Assembly: GCA_965240325.2 (NCBI GenBank)
Contig: OZ251240.1
Span: 310,001 to 374,000, forward strand
Length of the DNA: 64,000 nt
From: Rebecca billardiae RCC1528
Taxonomy: Eukaryota; Haptophyta
Direction of reading: 5' to 3'
This document shows positions 35,454 to 46,651 of the stretch, one piece after another. Below the pieces are notes generated by a model. The model was given only the letters and a program-made list of their open reading frames with translations, was not told where the DNA came from and did not search any database. The position numbers and the translations under genes were made by a program. How positions within the stretch are numbered: position 1 is the first letter of the stretch; every line of letters starts with the position of its first letter.

Positions 35454-35457
35454 TATG
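35418..35457. repeat. TA microsatellite at the end of copy A
   Basis: About 40 bp of nearly pure alternating TA with one interruption (ataatata), just past the copy A end. Copy B has no TA run at the matching position. Confidence 0.9.
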
Positions 35458-35494
35458 TAGTTGATGTGTGCACGTTAAAACAAAGTAAACTGTG

Positions 35495-36072
35495 AGGGGG
35501 GTCCAGATGGTGGGCCCCACTTTGGCGGTGGCTGGCCAGGTAGTGCGGCACGTCCGTGCCTCTGGACGGGCATTGAGCGGTGGCGAGGTCGCCAAATCGT
35601 GTGGCGTGGTCCCAGACAAGGTTGGTCCTAGTCCTGATCAGCTCGCTAGCCGCATGTCGGTCGATGATCGCCTCGCCGTTGACAGGCGCGCACACGCTGC
35701 ACACGTATTCGCACGGCAACAGCGTCGGGTGGTGGTCGCACGACTACCGCGCAGTCAACATTGATCGTCAGACTCACTGTGTGTGGGGTCAGACGGAACA
35801 TTGACTGGCCTGCACCGTCGCAAGGCATACCAAAGAGGTCGGCATGGCCGTCAGAAGGGTGATCCTGGTCCCTACTTACCCATTCTTCCCATGCAAGCCT
35901 CACGCGCGCGCCGCCCGCAAGAGGACGTGGACGTGGACGTGAGAGTGGTCGACAAGTTGGAAAGGAAGCTGTCACGCATGCCCACATGCTTGTACGGCGA
36001 CGCCGACCGGCGTGTGGCATGCCCCCCGGTCCCGGACGTGCCACACGCGGGAAACTTCACTTGGACCCCCCT
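35495..36072. mobile_element. MITE-like element with 11-bp inverted termini (578 bp)
   Basis: Starts aggggggtcca and ends tggacccccct, a perfect 11-bp inverted pair. No convincing open frame and no clear target duplication (flanks ctgtg and gtagt). The call rests on the termini and on the repeat-rich setting. Confidence 0.45.
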
Positions 36073-36077
36073 GTAGT

Positions 36078-36124
36078 ACTCGCCTGCCTGGGCTGTGTGC
36101 GTCTCTTATTCTTAGTAAACTGTA
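36078..36124 (+). repeat. Dispersed ~47-bp motif, copy 2
   Basis: Reads actcgcctgcctgggctgtg then tgcgtctcttattcttagta and aactgta, nearly identical to 49429-49476. It sits between the MITE-like element and the first hairpin-bearing unit. Confidence 0.75.
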
Positions 36125-36138
36125 CTCGTCTGATATAT

Positions 36139-36509
36139 GTGGGGTTATTGGTACAATAACTGATTGTCTAAGAGGACGACAAGAACGCCGGGCGCCAGCG
36201 CCGCTCATCAGCCACATCGCCCTCTACCAGACCATCGCCTCAAAGGGCGCTGCTCCCGGACAAACAGTCTGTCCGGGTTTTTCTGCCGCCCAGGAGATCG
36301 GTTTCCGGCGCCGGCCTCTGCCACCTGCTTCGCCAGGCGCGGCGTGCGAGGTGGCTCCAGCCAAGCTCGTCCTGCGTCGCCGGCGGCGGCGGCTCGCACG
36401 CGGGTGGCGCGTCGCGTGCACCGACCAACATCTTTCGGCAACGCAGCGGTAAGCAACGCTCCGCATCGCGCCCCCTCGCGCTTCGGGCCACCGCCTCTTC
36501 TCTCTCTAC
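36139..36509 (+). repeat. Hairpin-bearing repeat unit, copy 1
   Basis: First of four copies of a 300-370-bp unit starting gtggggttattggtacaata. Two features are kept in all copies: a stem gttattg-gta-caataac near the start, and a stem cccggaca-aacagtc-tgtccggg about 110 bp further on. The unit then runs through cgtcgccggcggcggcggct and caccgaccaacatctttcgg. Copies 1 and 2 share a further 60-bp tail ending ctcttctctctct. No protein is recognised. Confidence 0.88.
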
Positions 36510-36511
36510 GT

Positions 36512-36999
<488 letters not shown>

Positions 37000-37450
37000 C
37001 GTGCGTGCGCACTTTGTCTCTTCCGCACCCCCGATCGCCACCGTTCCCTCTTCGCCACATGCCTCCTCCTCCGTGGGTGCGCCCCCACGCGGATCGCTGC
37101 TCCATCTCTCCCGCCCTGCCTCGGGATCGCCCCGGTGCCAACGCCAGCCGGCTCCTACACAAGGACCGCTGGCGGCACACCGCGCGCCGGGCCCCGTGCG
37201 CACCCGCGGGCCATTCACAGCATCCGCAAAGGCCGTCTAGCCTTCTCCTGCTTCCGCAGCGCCGCGCCCGCGGGGCGGGCTGCCTGCTATCTCTCCTCTT
37301 CGGGTTCCATCTCACTCGCACTGCCCCACCTGCCCAGCCCCCGCTGGCCGGCCCTCGTGCGTGCGCGACTCACACGTGCCTTGCCCCTTTCCTTCCCATC
37401 ACTCAATGGGATTTCTCCTCCACGCGGTGCTCCCCAACACACCATGAAAC
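37000..37450. other. Unassigned 450-bp spacer between repeat units
   Basis: GC-rich sequence with C/T-rich tracts on the plus strand. A single open frame continues through it but has no recognisable domain and extends from repeat sequence, so I do not call a gene. Confidence 0.4.
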
Positions 37451-37643
37451 GGGATCACTCACGCACCGCGTCTCGTCGACGGCGAGCGGCATGCCCACCG
37501 CATCTGCTGCCGCTCGCCAAGGCATGAGGACACGTAAATCCCACTGAGTAGGAACACACGCAGCCGCCTCGGCATCGACATGCCAGGCGGCGTGCCCACC
37601 TTCGGCCAGCAGTTGGCGTCGGCGTTCACGAGGACGGCTAGAC
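37451..37643 (+). repeat. 193-bp module preceding unit 3
   Basis: Runs from gggatcactcacgcaccgcg to cacgaggacggctagac and is repeated at 38173-38371 with a 6-bp insertion (aatccc). In both places it immediately precedes a hairpin-bearing unit, so module plus unit look duplicated together. Confidence 0.88.
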
Positions 37644-37942
37644 GTGGGGTTATTGGTACAATAACTGATTGTCTAAGAGGACGACAAGAACGCCGGGCGC
37701 CAGCGCCGCTCATCAGCCACATCGCCCTCTACCAGACCATCGCCTCAAAGCGCTGCTCCCGGACAAACAGTCTGTCCGGGTTTGTCGCCGCGGAGATCTG
37801 CTGTTTCCGGCGCCCCCTGGCTGCTTCGCCAGGCGCGGGCGCGCGAGATGGCTGCAGCCGGGCTCGTGGCCCTGCGTCGCCGGCGGCGGCGGCTCGCACG
37901 CGGGTGGCGCGTCGCGTGCACCGACCAACATCTTTCGGCAAC
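37644..37942 (+). repeat. Hairpin-bearing repeat unit, copy 3
   Basis: Same unit as 36139 without the 60-bp tail; it stops after atctttcggcaac. It has no TA run in front, unlike copies 2 and 4, so the microsatellite is not an obligate part of the repeat. Confidence 0.88.
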
Positions 37943-38172
37943 CCGCCCACCCAGGGCCCGTTGGTCTGGTGCTCGGGCGGCGGGACCACAACACCCGCCG
38001 TCCGACCGCCCGGTCCTGCGGCGCTGCACTTAGGGCTCATGTGACCCCCTGCCTCCCAACACGATTGGGTTTTTCAGGTTAGGTCCCCAGCAGTGCTGCT
38101 CCCGGGCGGTCAGGTGGAGGTTCAGTCGACGAGTCCGCAGGCGCTCAGCCTTCCGTCAGCGGACGTCCGCGC
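37943..38172. other. 230-bp spacer between units 3 and 193-bp module copy 2
   Basis: Unique sequence including ccccagcagtgctgctcccg. No gene or clear repeat seen. Confidence 0.35.
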
Positions 38173-38371
38173 GGGATCACTCACGCACCGCGTCTCGTCG
38201 ACGGCGAGCGGCATGCCCACCGCATCTGCTGCCGCTCGCCAAGGCATGAGGACACGTAAATCCCAATCCCACTGAGTAGGAACACACGCAGCCGCCTCGG
38301 CATCGACATGCCAGGCGGCGTGCCCACCTTCGGCCAGCAGTTGGCGTCGGCGTTCACGAGGACGGCTAGAC
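38173..38371 (+). repeat. 199-bp module preceding unit 4
   Basis: Second copy of the 37451 module, with six extra bases in the cacgtaaatcccaatccc region. It ends ggacggctagac directly before a short TA run and unit 4. Confidence 0.88.
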
Positions 38372-38395
38372 ATATATATATATATATATATATAT
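38372..38395. repeat. Short TA microsatellite (24 bp)
   Basis: Twelve AT repeats between the module and unit 4. Confidence 0.95.
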
Positions 38396-38695
38396 GTGGG
38401 GTTATTGGTACAATAACTGATTGTCTAAGAGGACGACAAGAACGCCGGGCGCCAGCGCCGCTCATCAGCCACATCGCCCTCTACCAGACCATCGCCTCAA
38501 AGGGCGCTGCTCCCGGACAAACAGTCTGTCCGGGTTGTTCTGCCGCCCGAGATCGGTTTCCGGCGCCGGCCTCTGCCGCCTGCTTCGCCAGGCGCGGCGT
38601 GCGAGATGGCTCCAGCCAAGCTCGTCCTGCGTCGCCGGCGGCGGCGGCTCGCACGCGGGTGGCGCGTCGCGTGCACCGACCAACATCTTTCGGCA
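38396..38695 (+). repeat. Hairpin-bearing repeat unit, copy 4
   Basis: Same unit as 36139, truncated at atctttcggca, then cgaggacggctagac (the end of the module again) and a long TA run. Both conserved stems are intact. Confidence 0.88.
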
Positions 38696-38707
38696 CGAGG
38701 ACGGCTA

Positions 38708-39053
<346 letters not shown>

Positions 39054-42000
39054 TCACAAGCGCAAGACGCAGCCAGTCGTAGTTGCAGTGCCAGTCGTCG
39101 TCGTGTTTTCACGCTTTGCGGCGGCGGCACTCGCACACGGCAGTGGGGCGGCAGCGCACCCTGCATCACCACCGCCACCCGACGCGGCCGACGAGGCGGA
39201 CGAGCGCACGGCCGAAAGGCGAGACGCGTGCGCCGAGGCGTAGCCGTGCTCGGCCGCGCGCTCGCCCTGCGGCGCGGCCGCGCGCGCCGCCGCGCCGCGC
39301 GGCGGCACGTACGCGACCGTCGAGGCGGAGCGGTACCGGCGGAGCCACGCGAGCAGCGCGCGCTCGCGCGCGTCGCCCACGCTCTCGCGCTCGGCGGGCG
39401 CGTGTGCCGGCGGCGGTGGCGGGAGCGGGGGCCCGGCGGGCTCGCCGAGCGCGGCGTCGGGCGCGCGCGCGCGCGCGCGCGCCACGCCGCCATCGGCGCG
39501 GGCGCGACGGGCGGCGCCCACGCGCGCAGCGCGCCCGCGAGGTGCGCGTGCAGCGCGGCGACGTGCGCGCGCGGCCGCCGCCCGTCCGCCTCCGCCGCGT
39601 CGGCGAGGGGCAGCCGTCCGCGCGCGACGCCGTGCAGCCCCTCACGCTGGCGGCGGCGGAGGCGCGCGCGCGTGGCGAGCGCGGGCAGCGGCAGCGCGCC
39701 CACCGCCACCAGCCAGCCCGCGCCGCCCGCCGCGCCCGCCGGCACGCCGAGCGCGAGCACGGCCGCGTGCAGCGCTGCGCCCAGCACGAGTGTGTCCGCG
39801 GCCTGCGCGGCGGCGAGCGCGGCGAGGCGGCCGTGCGAGTCGAAGCGCGCGTCGCACACCGCGCCCGTCTCGAGCCGCGCGCCGAGCAGCGCCACGCCCG
39901 CGTGCGCCGCGCACAGCACGCCCAGCAGCGGCGCGATCGGCGCGTACGTGAAGCCTGCGAGCAGCGCGAGCTGGTCCCAGCCCGCGCGCGCGGCGGCGGC
40001 GGGCGCGGGCGCGCGCGCGAGCTCGGCGCGCTCGAGCGGCGTGCGCGCGCGCGCGCGTCGCGCGAGCTTGCGCAGCACGCGCGGCACGCCCGTCGCGCCG
40101 ATCGCCGCGACGGCCGTGCGCACGAGCACGAAGCGCAGCACGGGGTCGGCGGACGCGGGCACGTTGGCGGCGAACGCGGCGGCGAGCGAGAGCGGCGCGC
40201 GGCCCGCGTCCAGCAGCGCGCGCAGCACGCCCGAGGCGAGCAGCGGCGCGAGGAAGGCGCCGACGCGGAGGAAGGTGACGTAGTCGCGCTGCACGTGCAG
40301 CGCCAGCCTGGAGCGCGCCCACGGCGCCTCCAGCCGCGTGTTCAGCGCGAGCAGCGCGTGCACCATCAGCGTGAGCAGCTGGTTGACCGCCACGGCCGGC
40401 AGCACGCCCGAGAGGAGGGCGAGGAGGAGGCGGAGGCGCGCGGCCGCGGCGGGGGAGGGCGGCGCGGCGGGGCCGGCTGGGTTGAGCAGCGCGCCGCCGA
40501 GCGCGTCCAGCCCGAGCTGCAGCCCCACCCCCAGGCTGCCCACCAGCGCCGACCAGAACCCGAACAGCGCGCCCTTGGCCGCGCGGCCGAGCAGCCGCGT
40601 GTTGGCGCGCTCGGCCGCGCTCGGCATCTCCTCGAGAGAGCGCCACAGCAGGTCGCGCGGCTCGGGCGCGGGCGTGACGCGCCAGCCAGCGCCGGAGGTG
40701 GCGGTGGACGACATCGAGACGAGCAGCGGCGAGGACGCCGCCGCGGTGGCGCGCGCGAGCGAGTCGAGCACGATGATCGCCGCGCGCGCGCGCGGCGGCT
40801 GGCGCGGGCCGGGCTGCGCGCCCACGCTGCGGCGCGCCGCGCGCCGCACCGAGCGCGCGAGCCGGAGCAGCCGCGCCGCGCCGCACAGCGCGCACGCGCC
40901 GCGCACGCCGTCCACGTCGCCGTCCGGGTCCTCGTCGTCCTCCCCCTCCTCCGCCTCGTCGCCGCTCCCCGCCGCGCTCGCCGCCGAGTCGGCGGACGAC
41001 TCGGCGGCGCCGCCCAGCGCGCTCGCGCCGCCGCCCAGCGCGCTCGCGCCGCGCGGCTCATCCTCGTCCTCCTCCTCGCTGCCGTGGCAGCTGAAGCCGA
41101 GCGCGCAGCTGGCGCGGCGCGCGGCGGCGCCGTCCGCGCCGAGCTCGGGGTGCGCGCCCAGCGCGCCCACCACCGCCTCGCGCGCCGCGCGCGCCTCGCG
41201 CAGCGCGCGCCCCACCGCGCGCGCGCGGTCCGCGCCCAGCCGAAGCGGCAGCGCGCGCGCCGCGGCCGCGAGGGCCATCATCTCCTCGCGCGGCCTCTGC
41301 ACGAGCGCCGCCGCTCCGCTCGCGGCGGCGGCGGCGGCGGCGGGCTGCCACGCGAGCATGGAGGAGGCGAGGCCGGCCACGCCGCCCAGCCGCGCGCCCG
41401 CCTCGCCGAGGGCCCCGCCGCCGCCCGCCTCGACGTCGGCGTCGGCGTCGGCTGCGGGCGCGCCGTGCCCGCGCCCGCGGCCGCTCGCGCCGAGCGCGCC
41501 CGTCGCGGCGGCGACGCGCGTGCGCCCCGAGGCGAACGCGCCGCGCACGGCCTGCGCCGCGCGCGCGAGCGGCCAGATACGCCCGCCCTCCGCCGCGAGC
41601 CCGTCGCATCCGTCGCCGTCGGGCCGCCCCGCCGCGCCCTCCGCCGCAGCCCACGCGGGCTCGGCCGCGCGCTGGTCTGCGCCGTGCGCGCGCGCCAGCC
41701 TGAGCGTGCCGAGCAGTGCGCGCGCCGCGCGCAGCCTGTGCACATGCATGGCGGTGCCGCCGTCCACGTCGCAGCCGGCCTCGTCGGCGTACGCGCCGTT
41801 AGGCGCGTACGCCTCGCCAGCGCGCGCTCCGCGGCCCATGCACCCGCCCACCTTCGCCGCCACGGCCGCGCACCGCCCGTGCGCGCCGCTAGGCGGCGCG
41901 GCCGCGCGCCGCGCGGCGGTCGCCGCGGCCTCCTCCACCGCAGCGAGGCTGCGCAGCGAGCGGTGGTACGCGCGCACGAGCTGGCGCAGCCCGCCGCGCG

Positions 42001-42859
42001 GCTGCACGCCCGCCGCCGCGCTGACGAGCTGCCCCACGTGCGGCGGCAGCTGGCCCGCCAGGTCGGCGGCGAGCGCGCGCACGTGCTGCTGCTGCTGCTG
42101 CCGCCACTGCTGCTGCTGCGCCCACGCCAGGCTCCGCAGTGGCGCCGCGCGGACGCACGCGCCCATCGCGGCGGCGGCAGGCGCGGTGTCGGGGCACGGC
42201 GCGCGCGGCGCGGTCTCGACGGAGAGCCGGCGTAGCATGTGCACGCCGAGCACCGAGCTCTCGCCGCACACGCGCGCGAAGAAGCGGCGCACCTCTGCGC
42301 GCGTCGTGCCGCGCGGCAGGTCGGTCACGACCAGCGCGTAGTGGTGCAGGGGCGCGGAGCGCGCGAGCTCGTGCACGCAGTAGCGGGTGAGCTGCACGTC
42401 GAACGCGTCGATCGTGCGCAGCGCGAGGAGCTGGCACACCCACGCCACCGCCGCCGTCGCCCACAGCCGCCACGGCCGCGCGTGCAGCGCGTTGGCCAGC
42501 GTGAGGCGCTCGAGGCCCACGCGCCCGCCTCCGCCGAGCGCGTGCACGGGCAGGAGCGGCAGCGAGGCGGCGAGGAGAAGGAGCGCGAGGCGGAGGTGCA
42601 TCTCGGCGCGGCGCACGTGGAGCACCCCGTCCACGCCGCCGTGCGCGCGCAGCACCTCGTCGTCGATCGCGCGCAGCGCGCGCAGCCACGCGCGCACCGA
42701 GCGCGCGCGCGCCAGCGCGCCGTTCGGCTCGGCGGGCGTGACGAGCTCGGGCACGCGGCGGCGGAGGAGCGCGTACGTGAGCACGAAGCCACCCACCTGC
42801 ACGGCCTGCACCAGCGCGAGCGCGAGCAGCTGGAGCACGTCCGTCGGAGGCGACGACAT
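39054..42859 (-). CDS. OSCA/TMEM63 (CSC1-like) ion channel
   Basis: Predicted hyperosmolality- or stretch-gated cation channel of the CSC1/OSCA/TMEM63 family. The preferred start ATG at 42859 (MSSPPTDVLQLLALALVQAV) puts the first membrane helix at the N-terminus; an in-frame ATG at 43045 would add 62 residues without clear features. The order fits the family: N-terminal helices (RSN1_TM-like), a cytosolic RRM-like segment from about residue 176 (YALVVTDLPRGTTRAEVRRF), then from about residue 733 the signature EPRDLLWRSLEEM and a multi-helix RSN1_7TM-like block. A very long Ala/Gly-rich insertion (several hundred residues) splits the cytosolic region. Near 39461-39482 a (CG)n run separates two frames. 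The downstream frame ending at 39054 (ALLAWLRRYRSASTVAYVPP) looks more protein-like than the Arg-rich frame ending at 38975, so the C-terminus is uncertain. Confidence 0.82.
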
Positions 42860-43161
42860 GCAGAGCGCGAGGCTGCGGCCGGGTGGCGATTTGAGACCGG
42901 GCGTCGGGCGAGGCGCGAACGCAAGGTAAGTTCCCCCGGCCGTCGTCGCCAAGCGGGGGGTTGGGCCAAGGGGTGCAACACTGCACTGCGAAGCGTCCGG
43001 TGCTCCCGGAACCACTCGCTCGCCCAATTTCTTACGCGCCGCCATCGTGGCGGACGCCGTTGAATCGTCGCCGAAGAAAAAGCAGCGCTGGCTTCGGAGG
43101 CTCGGGGCTCGAGCAGATTGTGAGCCCGACGGCGGCGCCCGCGGCTGCGCTGGGGTAGAGC
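42860..43161. promoter_or_regulatory. Divergent promoter region of the channel and rolling-stone-like genes
   Basis: The two genes start back to back with about 300 bp between preferred ATGs (116 bp if the upstream channel ATG is used). Shared promoter function is inferred from arrangement; no TATA-like element stands out. Confidence 0.5.
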
Positions 43162-44527
43162 ATGGGGATCTGCGGATCGACGGGCGCGGGCGACGATGGG
43201 AAGCCGCTCAACCAGCCGGGCAGGCCGCGCAGCGACTCGCTGTCGCGCAAAGAGCTCAAGCCCGAGCCGATGGGCGCGTGCGGCGGCTGCTGCCGTCTAT
43301 TCGCCGACGCGTGGCGCTTCGACAACTTCGACTTCGACCTGGAGGGGGCGGATTGGCGCCACTCGTTCTCGTCGTCGCGGCTTTTCGCCAGCTCCGGCAC
43401 GCTCCTCGCGCTGCGCTTCTTCATCGCCGTCGGCATGACCGTCGTGCTCGCGCTCTCGATGGCCGACTACAGCCACGCGGCCAAGCTCAAGTTCTGGCCG
43501 ATCTACGTCTCGTCGTGGTCCAACTTCCTCGGCATGCTGTACATGTGGATGACGCTCGTGACGCACGTGCTCGCCCTCTCCCTCCCGTGGCCCGACCCCG
43601 ACCGGCCAAACACGCGCACGCCCTGGTTTGTGAGCCTCACCTGGCTGCTGTACTCGGTGGCGGTGCCCTTCTCCGCGATCACGGTCGTGCTCTCGCTGAT
43701 GGGGTACACGGAGGGGTCGAACCACAAGCTGGGGCAGGTGCTGCTCGTGCACTGGGCGTCGGCCGCGCTGATGGGCGCCAGCGTGCTCCTCAACAACTAC
43801 TCGTACCACATCCTGCACGTCACCTTCCCGATGGTGCGGCCGCGCGCGCGGCGCGCCGAGATTGCAATCTCGACGGCGCAGCGCACGCGCGCGCGCGCGC
43901 GAGCGGCCCAGCGTTACGGCCGCGTACACCGCGCGCGCGCGCGCGCCGGCTGACGCGCTCCCCGCGCCGCCCCGCGCCCCCCGCGCGGTGCGCAGCTGCT
44001 CGCCATCGCGTACCTCGTCTTCACGTACGTGTACACGTCGCTTGGCGGGCTCAACCCGCGCGGCGGCCATGCTGTGTACCACGGCTTCGACTGGACGTCG
44101 CAGGAGGTGGGCGTGCAGCTGCCGCTCACGCTGCTCGGTGGCGCGCTGGTCAACGGTGCGCGCGCGCGTCGCAGCGGGTGGGTGGGTGGGTGGGGCGGCA
44201 CGGCGGCGCGCGGCCGCGCGCGCCTCGCCGCCGTGTGCGCTGCCTCACCCCGCGCCCTCCTGCCTCACCCCGCGCCCTCCTGCCTCACCCCGCGCCCTCC
44301 TGCCTCACTCCGCGCCCTCCTGCCTCACTCCGCGCCCTCCTGCCTCACCCCGCGCCCTCCGTCCCGGCCCTGCACCGCACCGCACCGCCGCCGCAGGGCT
44401 GGTGTGGCTGATGGTCGCGTACGTGCGCAACCTGATCGATGACGACGCGTGGGCGCGCATCGCCGCCGCCAACTCCAAGTGGGAGGACCCTGAGGCCGCT
44501 GGCGCCAACGCGAAGGGGAAGGCGTGA
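43162..44527 (+). CDS. Rolling-stone-like multi-pass membrane protein (three exons)
   Basis: Membrane protein of 320 residues resembling the rolling stone family, whose biochemical role is poorly known. Exons are 43162-43833, 43996-44155 and 44397-44527, with introns of 162 and 241 bp. Both are GT-AG (GTGCGG and GTGCGC donors, GCAG acceptors), and phases 0 and 1 match across the joins. About six hydrophobic helices are visible: RFFIAVGMTVVLALSM, FLGMLYMWMTLVTHVLAL, FVSLTWLLYSVAVPFSAIT, LVHWASAALMGASVLL, LLAIAYLVFTYVYT and the last after the second intron (GLVWLMVAYVRNLI). Family-like features are the FTYVYTSLGG...HGFDW stretch and the KFWPIYVSSWSNF segment. The N-terminus MGICGS could be N-myristoylated. 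An Ala/Lys-rich tail ends the protein. Confidence 0.78.
44247..44365 (+). repeat. Intronic minisatellite, 20-bp unit (about 6 copies)
   Basis: Unit close to cctcaccccgcgccctcctg repeated in tandem inside the second intron of the rolling-stone-like gene, with c/t variants. It makes up about half of that intron. Confidence 0.93.
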
Positions 44528-45087
44528 GGCCGTGAGGCGCGCGCGCAAGCGGATCAGCGCTGCCGCCGCCGCGCCGCGCCCGCTGGCGCCCTCGCCGGCC
44601 CAACGCCGCGGGCGGGCTGCACGCTTGCCAGAGTGCGACTGGCTGGCTTGAGCCCGATGTCATCGCTACCACACGGGTGTGTGGCACACGTGCTGTCGTC
44701 GCGCATGTCGGTCACCGCGCGCGCCTGCGACCAAGGTGGAGGGATTCGCATCGTCAAGTATGTTTAGTCAGTAGATTCGAGTACGCAGAGACGCGGACGA
44801 GTAATACTGTTATTAAGTCGCGGCTAGATATGCTGCCGTATGCTGCGGCCTCCTGCGCATCACCGCATGGCCCTTTAGATGAGTCTGAACTATATATAAT
44901 TTTCACGCGACGATAGTGACTTCATGAAGGAGCTCACAGTGCCCGTCTCTGGCAGGGGTCAACCGAAGCCAGAGCCCAGTTTAATGTTGGAGACGCTGTA
45001 ACTAGCTGCCACTGTACAGCTGCGCTGCTGCATCACGCGGTCAACGACAATGCGACGCATGTCGCATCGCGGACGACTCACGACGAC
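44528..45087. other. Convergent intergenic region (560 bp)
   Basis: Between the ends of the rolling-stone-like (+) and Sel1/MYND (-) genes, presumably holding both 3' ends. AT-richer around 44760-44910. No open frame or known RNA gene seen. Confidence 0.5.
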
Positions 45088-46611
45088 TCAGGGTGCAGCG
45101 CGCCAGCTGTCGGCACCGCTGGCGGAGGCAACGGGGCCTGCGACCGAGGCCGCTGCTGTCTCGGTGCACCACGCGTTGCAGTGGGGCTTGTGCACCTTCC
45201 ACGAGCTGCGCAGGTGCTCGCGCGAGCAGAAGACCGCCACGTGGCACTGCTCGCACTTCTTCAGACCACGGCCTGTCCGTGCGCAGGTGATGCAGCACTG
45301 GGAGACCACCTCACTCTCTCCAGCAGACTTAGCCAGCACCGTGCACACTGCATCTCTGAAATCGGGATCGAGCTCTTGGCCACAGCGCAGCAGCCGTGCG
45401 CCCTCCTCCACGTCACGCTCCACTCTGAGGCCCTCCAGCGTCAGCTGTCCCAGCGAGACGTGCGCGTGTGCGCTGCCGCCGTCAACAGCCAGGCGGAGCC
45501 AGCGCAGTGCCTCGCCCCAGTCCTGCCGCACACCCTCGCCTTGCCCGTAGCACAAGCCCAAATTGCACTGCGCAGCTGAGTTGCCCTGCTCGGCCGCCAG
45601 CCGGTACCAGCGCACTGCCTCGCCCCAGTCCTGCTGCACACCCTCGCCATTCGCGTAGCGGCAGCCCATATTGTGCCGCGCCCCAGCGTAGCCCTGCTCG
45701 GCTGCCAGCCGGTACCAGCGCACTGCCTCGCCCCAGTCCTGCTGCACGCCCTTGGCTTGCCCGTAGCACAAGCCCAGATTGCTCTGCGCTTCAGCATAGC
45801 CCTGCTCGGCCGCCAGCCGGTACCAGCGCACTGCCTCGCCCCAGTCCTGCTGCACACCCTCGCCGTGCTCGTAGCACACGCCCAGATTGCACTGCGCCCC
45901 AGCGTAGCCCTGCTCGGCCGCCAGCCGGTACCAGCGCACTGCCTCGCCCCAGTCCTGCTGCACACCCTCGCCATTCGCGTAGCACACGCCCATACAGTGC
46001 TGCGCTTCAGCATAGTCCTGCTCGGCCGCCAGCCGGAACCAGCGCGCCGCCTCGCCCACATCCTGCTGCACGCCCTTACCTTGCGCGTAGCACACGCCCA
46101 GATTTTGCTGCGCTAAAGCAACGCCCTGCTCGGCCGCCAGCCGGAACCAGCGCGCCGCCTCGCCCACATCCTGCTGCACGCCCTTGCCTTGCGCGTAGCA
46201 CACGCCCAGATTTTGCTGCGCTAAAGCATTGCCCTGCTCGGCCGCCAGCCGGGACCAGCGTACTGCCTCGTCCCAATTCTGCGGCACGCCCTCGCCTTGC
46301 GAGTATAACACGCCCAGCTTCGACTGCGCTTGAGCACCGCCCTGCTCAGCCGCCAGCCGAAGCCAGCGCGCGCCTGCCCCGCGGTCCACGGGCTGACTAA
46401 GCTCGCCCCTCATGTGGATGTCACCCATCCTCAGCTGTGCGTCGGCAAAGCCACGCTCAGCGGCGAGGGTGTACAGGCGAAAGGCTTCGCGCTCGTCCTG
46501 CGCGATGCCGTCGCCAGCCTCAACTCGCCGCGCCAGAAGGAACGTCGCACGCGCGTCGCCGCGCCCCGACTTGCGCCGGAGGAGATCGACCGCCGCGGAA
46601 GTGTTCGCCAT
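45088..46611 (-). CDS. Sel1-repeat protein with C-terminal MYND zinc finger
   Basis: Likely scaffold protein of 507 residues; partners unknown. About ten Sel1-like (TPR-type) helical repeats of 36 residues run from residue ~40 to ~400, with the recurring pattern LGVCYAQGKGVQQD and EAVRWYRLAAEQGYA. A MYND zinc finger follows (CCITCARTGRGLKKCEQC then HVAVFCSREH and HKPHCNAWC), with the expected spaced Cys/His ligands. Starts at ATG 46611 (MANTSAAVDLLRRKSG). The central repeats are nearly identical in DNA with a 108-bp period, pointing to recent expansion. No intron is apparent. A foldback element begins 41 bp upstream of the start codon, so its original promoter has probably been displaced or replaced. 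Confidence 0.9.
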   Translation of the reverse strand: MANTSAAVDLLRRKSGRGDARATFLLARRVEAGDGIAQDEREAFRLYTLAAERGFADAQLRMGDIHMRGELSQPVDRGAGARWLRLAAEQGGAQAQSKLGVLYSQGEGVPQNWDEAVRWSRLAAEQGNALAQQNLGVCYAQGKGVQQDVGEAARWFRLAAEQGVALAQQNLGVCYAQGKGVQQDVGEAARWFRLAAEQDYAEAQHCMGVCYANGEGVQQDWGEAVRWYRLAAEQGYAGAQCNLGVCYEHGEGVQQDWGEAVRWYRLAAEQGYAEAQSNLGLCYGQAKGVQQDWGEAVRWYRLAAEQGYAGARHNMGCRYANGEGVQQDWGEAVRWYRLAAEQGNSAAQCNLGLCYGQGEGVRQDWGEALRWLRLAVDGGSAHAHVSLGQLTLEGLRVERDVEEGARLLRCGQELDPDFRDAVCTVLAKSAGESEVVSQCCITCARTGRGLKKCEQCHVAVFCSREHLRSSWKVHKPHCNAWCTETAAASVAGPVASASGADSWRAAP

Positions 46612-46646
46612 CGTGTCACCGGCACAGCGTCGTGCGGTCGTTGCCT

Positions 46647-46651
46647 TGTCT
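46647..46651 (+). repeat. Putative 5-bp target duplication of the foldback element (tgtct)
   Basis: tgtct directly precedes the left arm and also follows the right arm at 47706-47710. Short, so chance cannot be excluded. Confidence 0.55.

Noticed and set aside
36139-36173. Helitron 3' end (hairpin gttattg-gta-caataac followed by ctaa)
   Set aside because: The hairpin precedes ctaa, but the next base is g in all four copies instead of the T expected at a Helitron insertion, the same sequence continues past it, and no matching 5' end was found.
39083-42341. 1050- and 667-codon plus-strand frames opposite the TMEM63-like gene
   Set aside because: Arg/Ala-rich shadows of the minus-strand channel gene.
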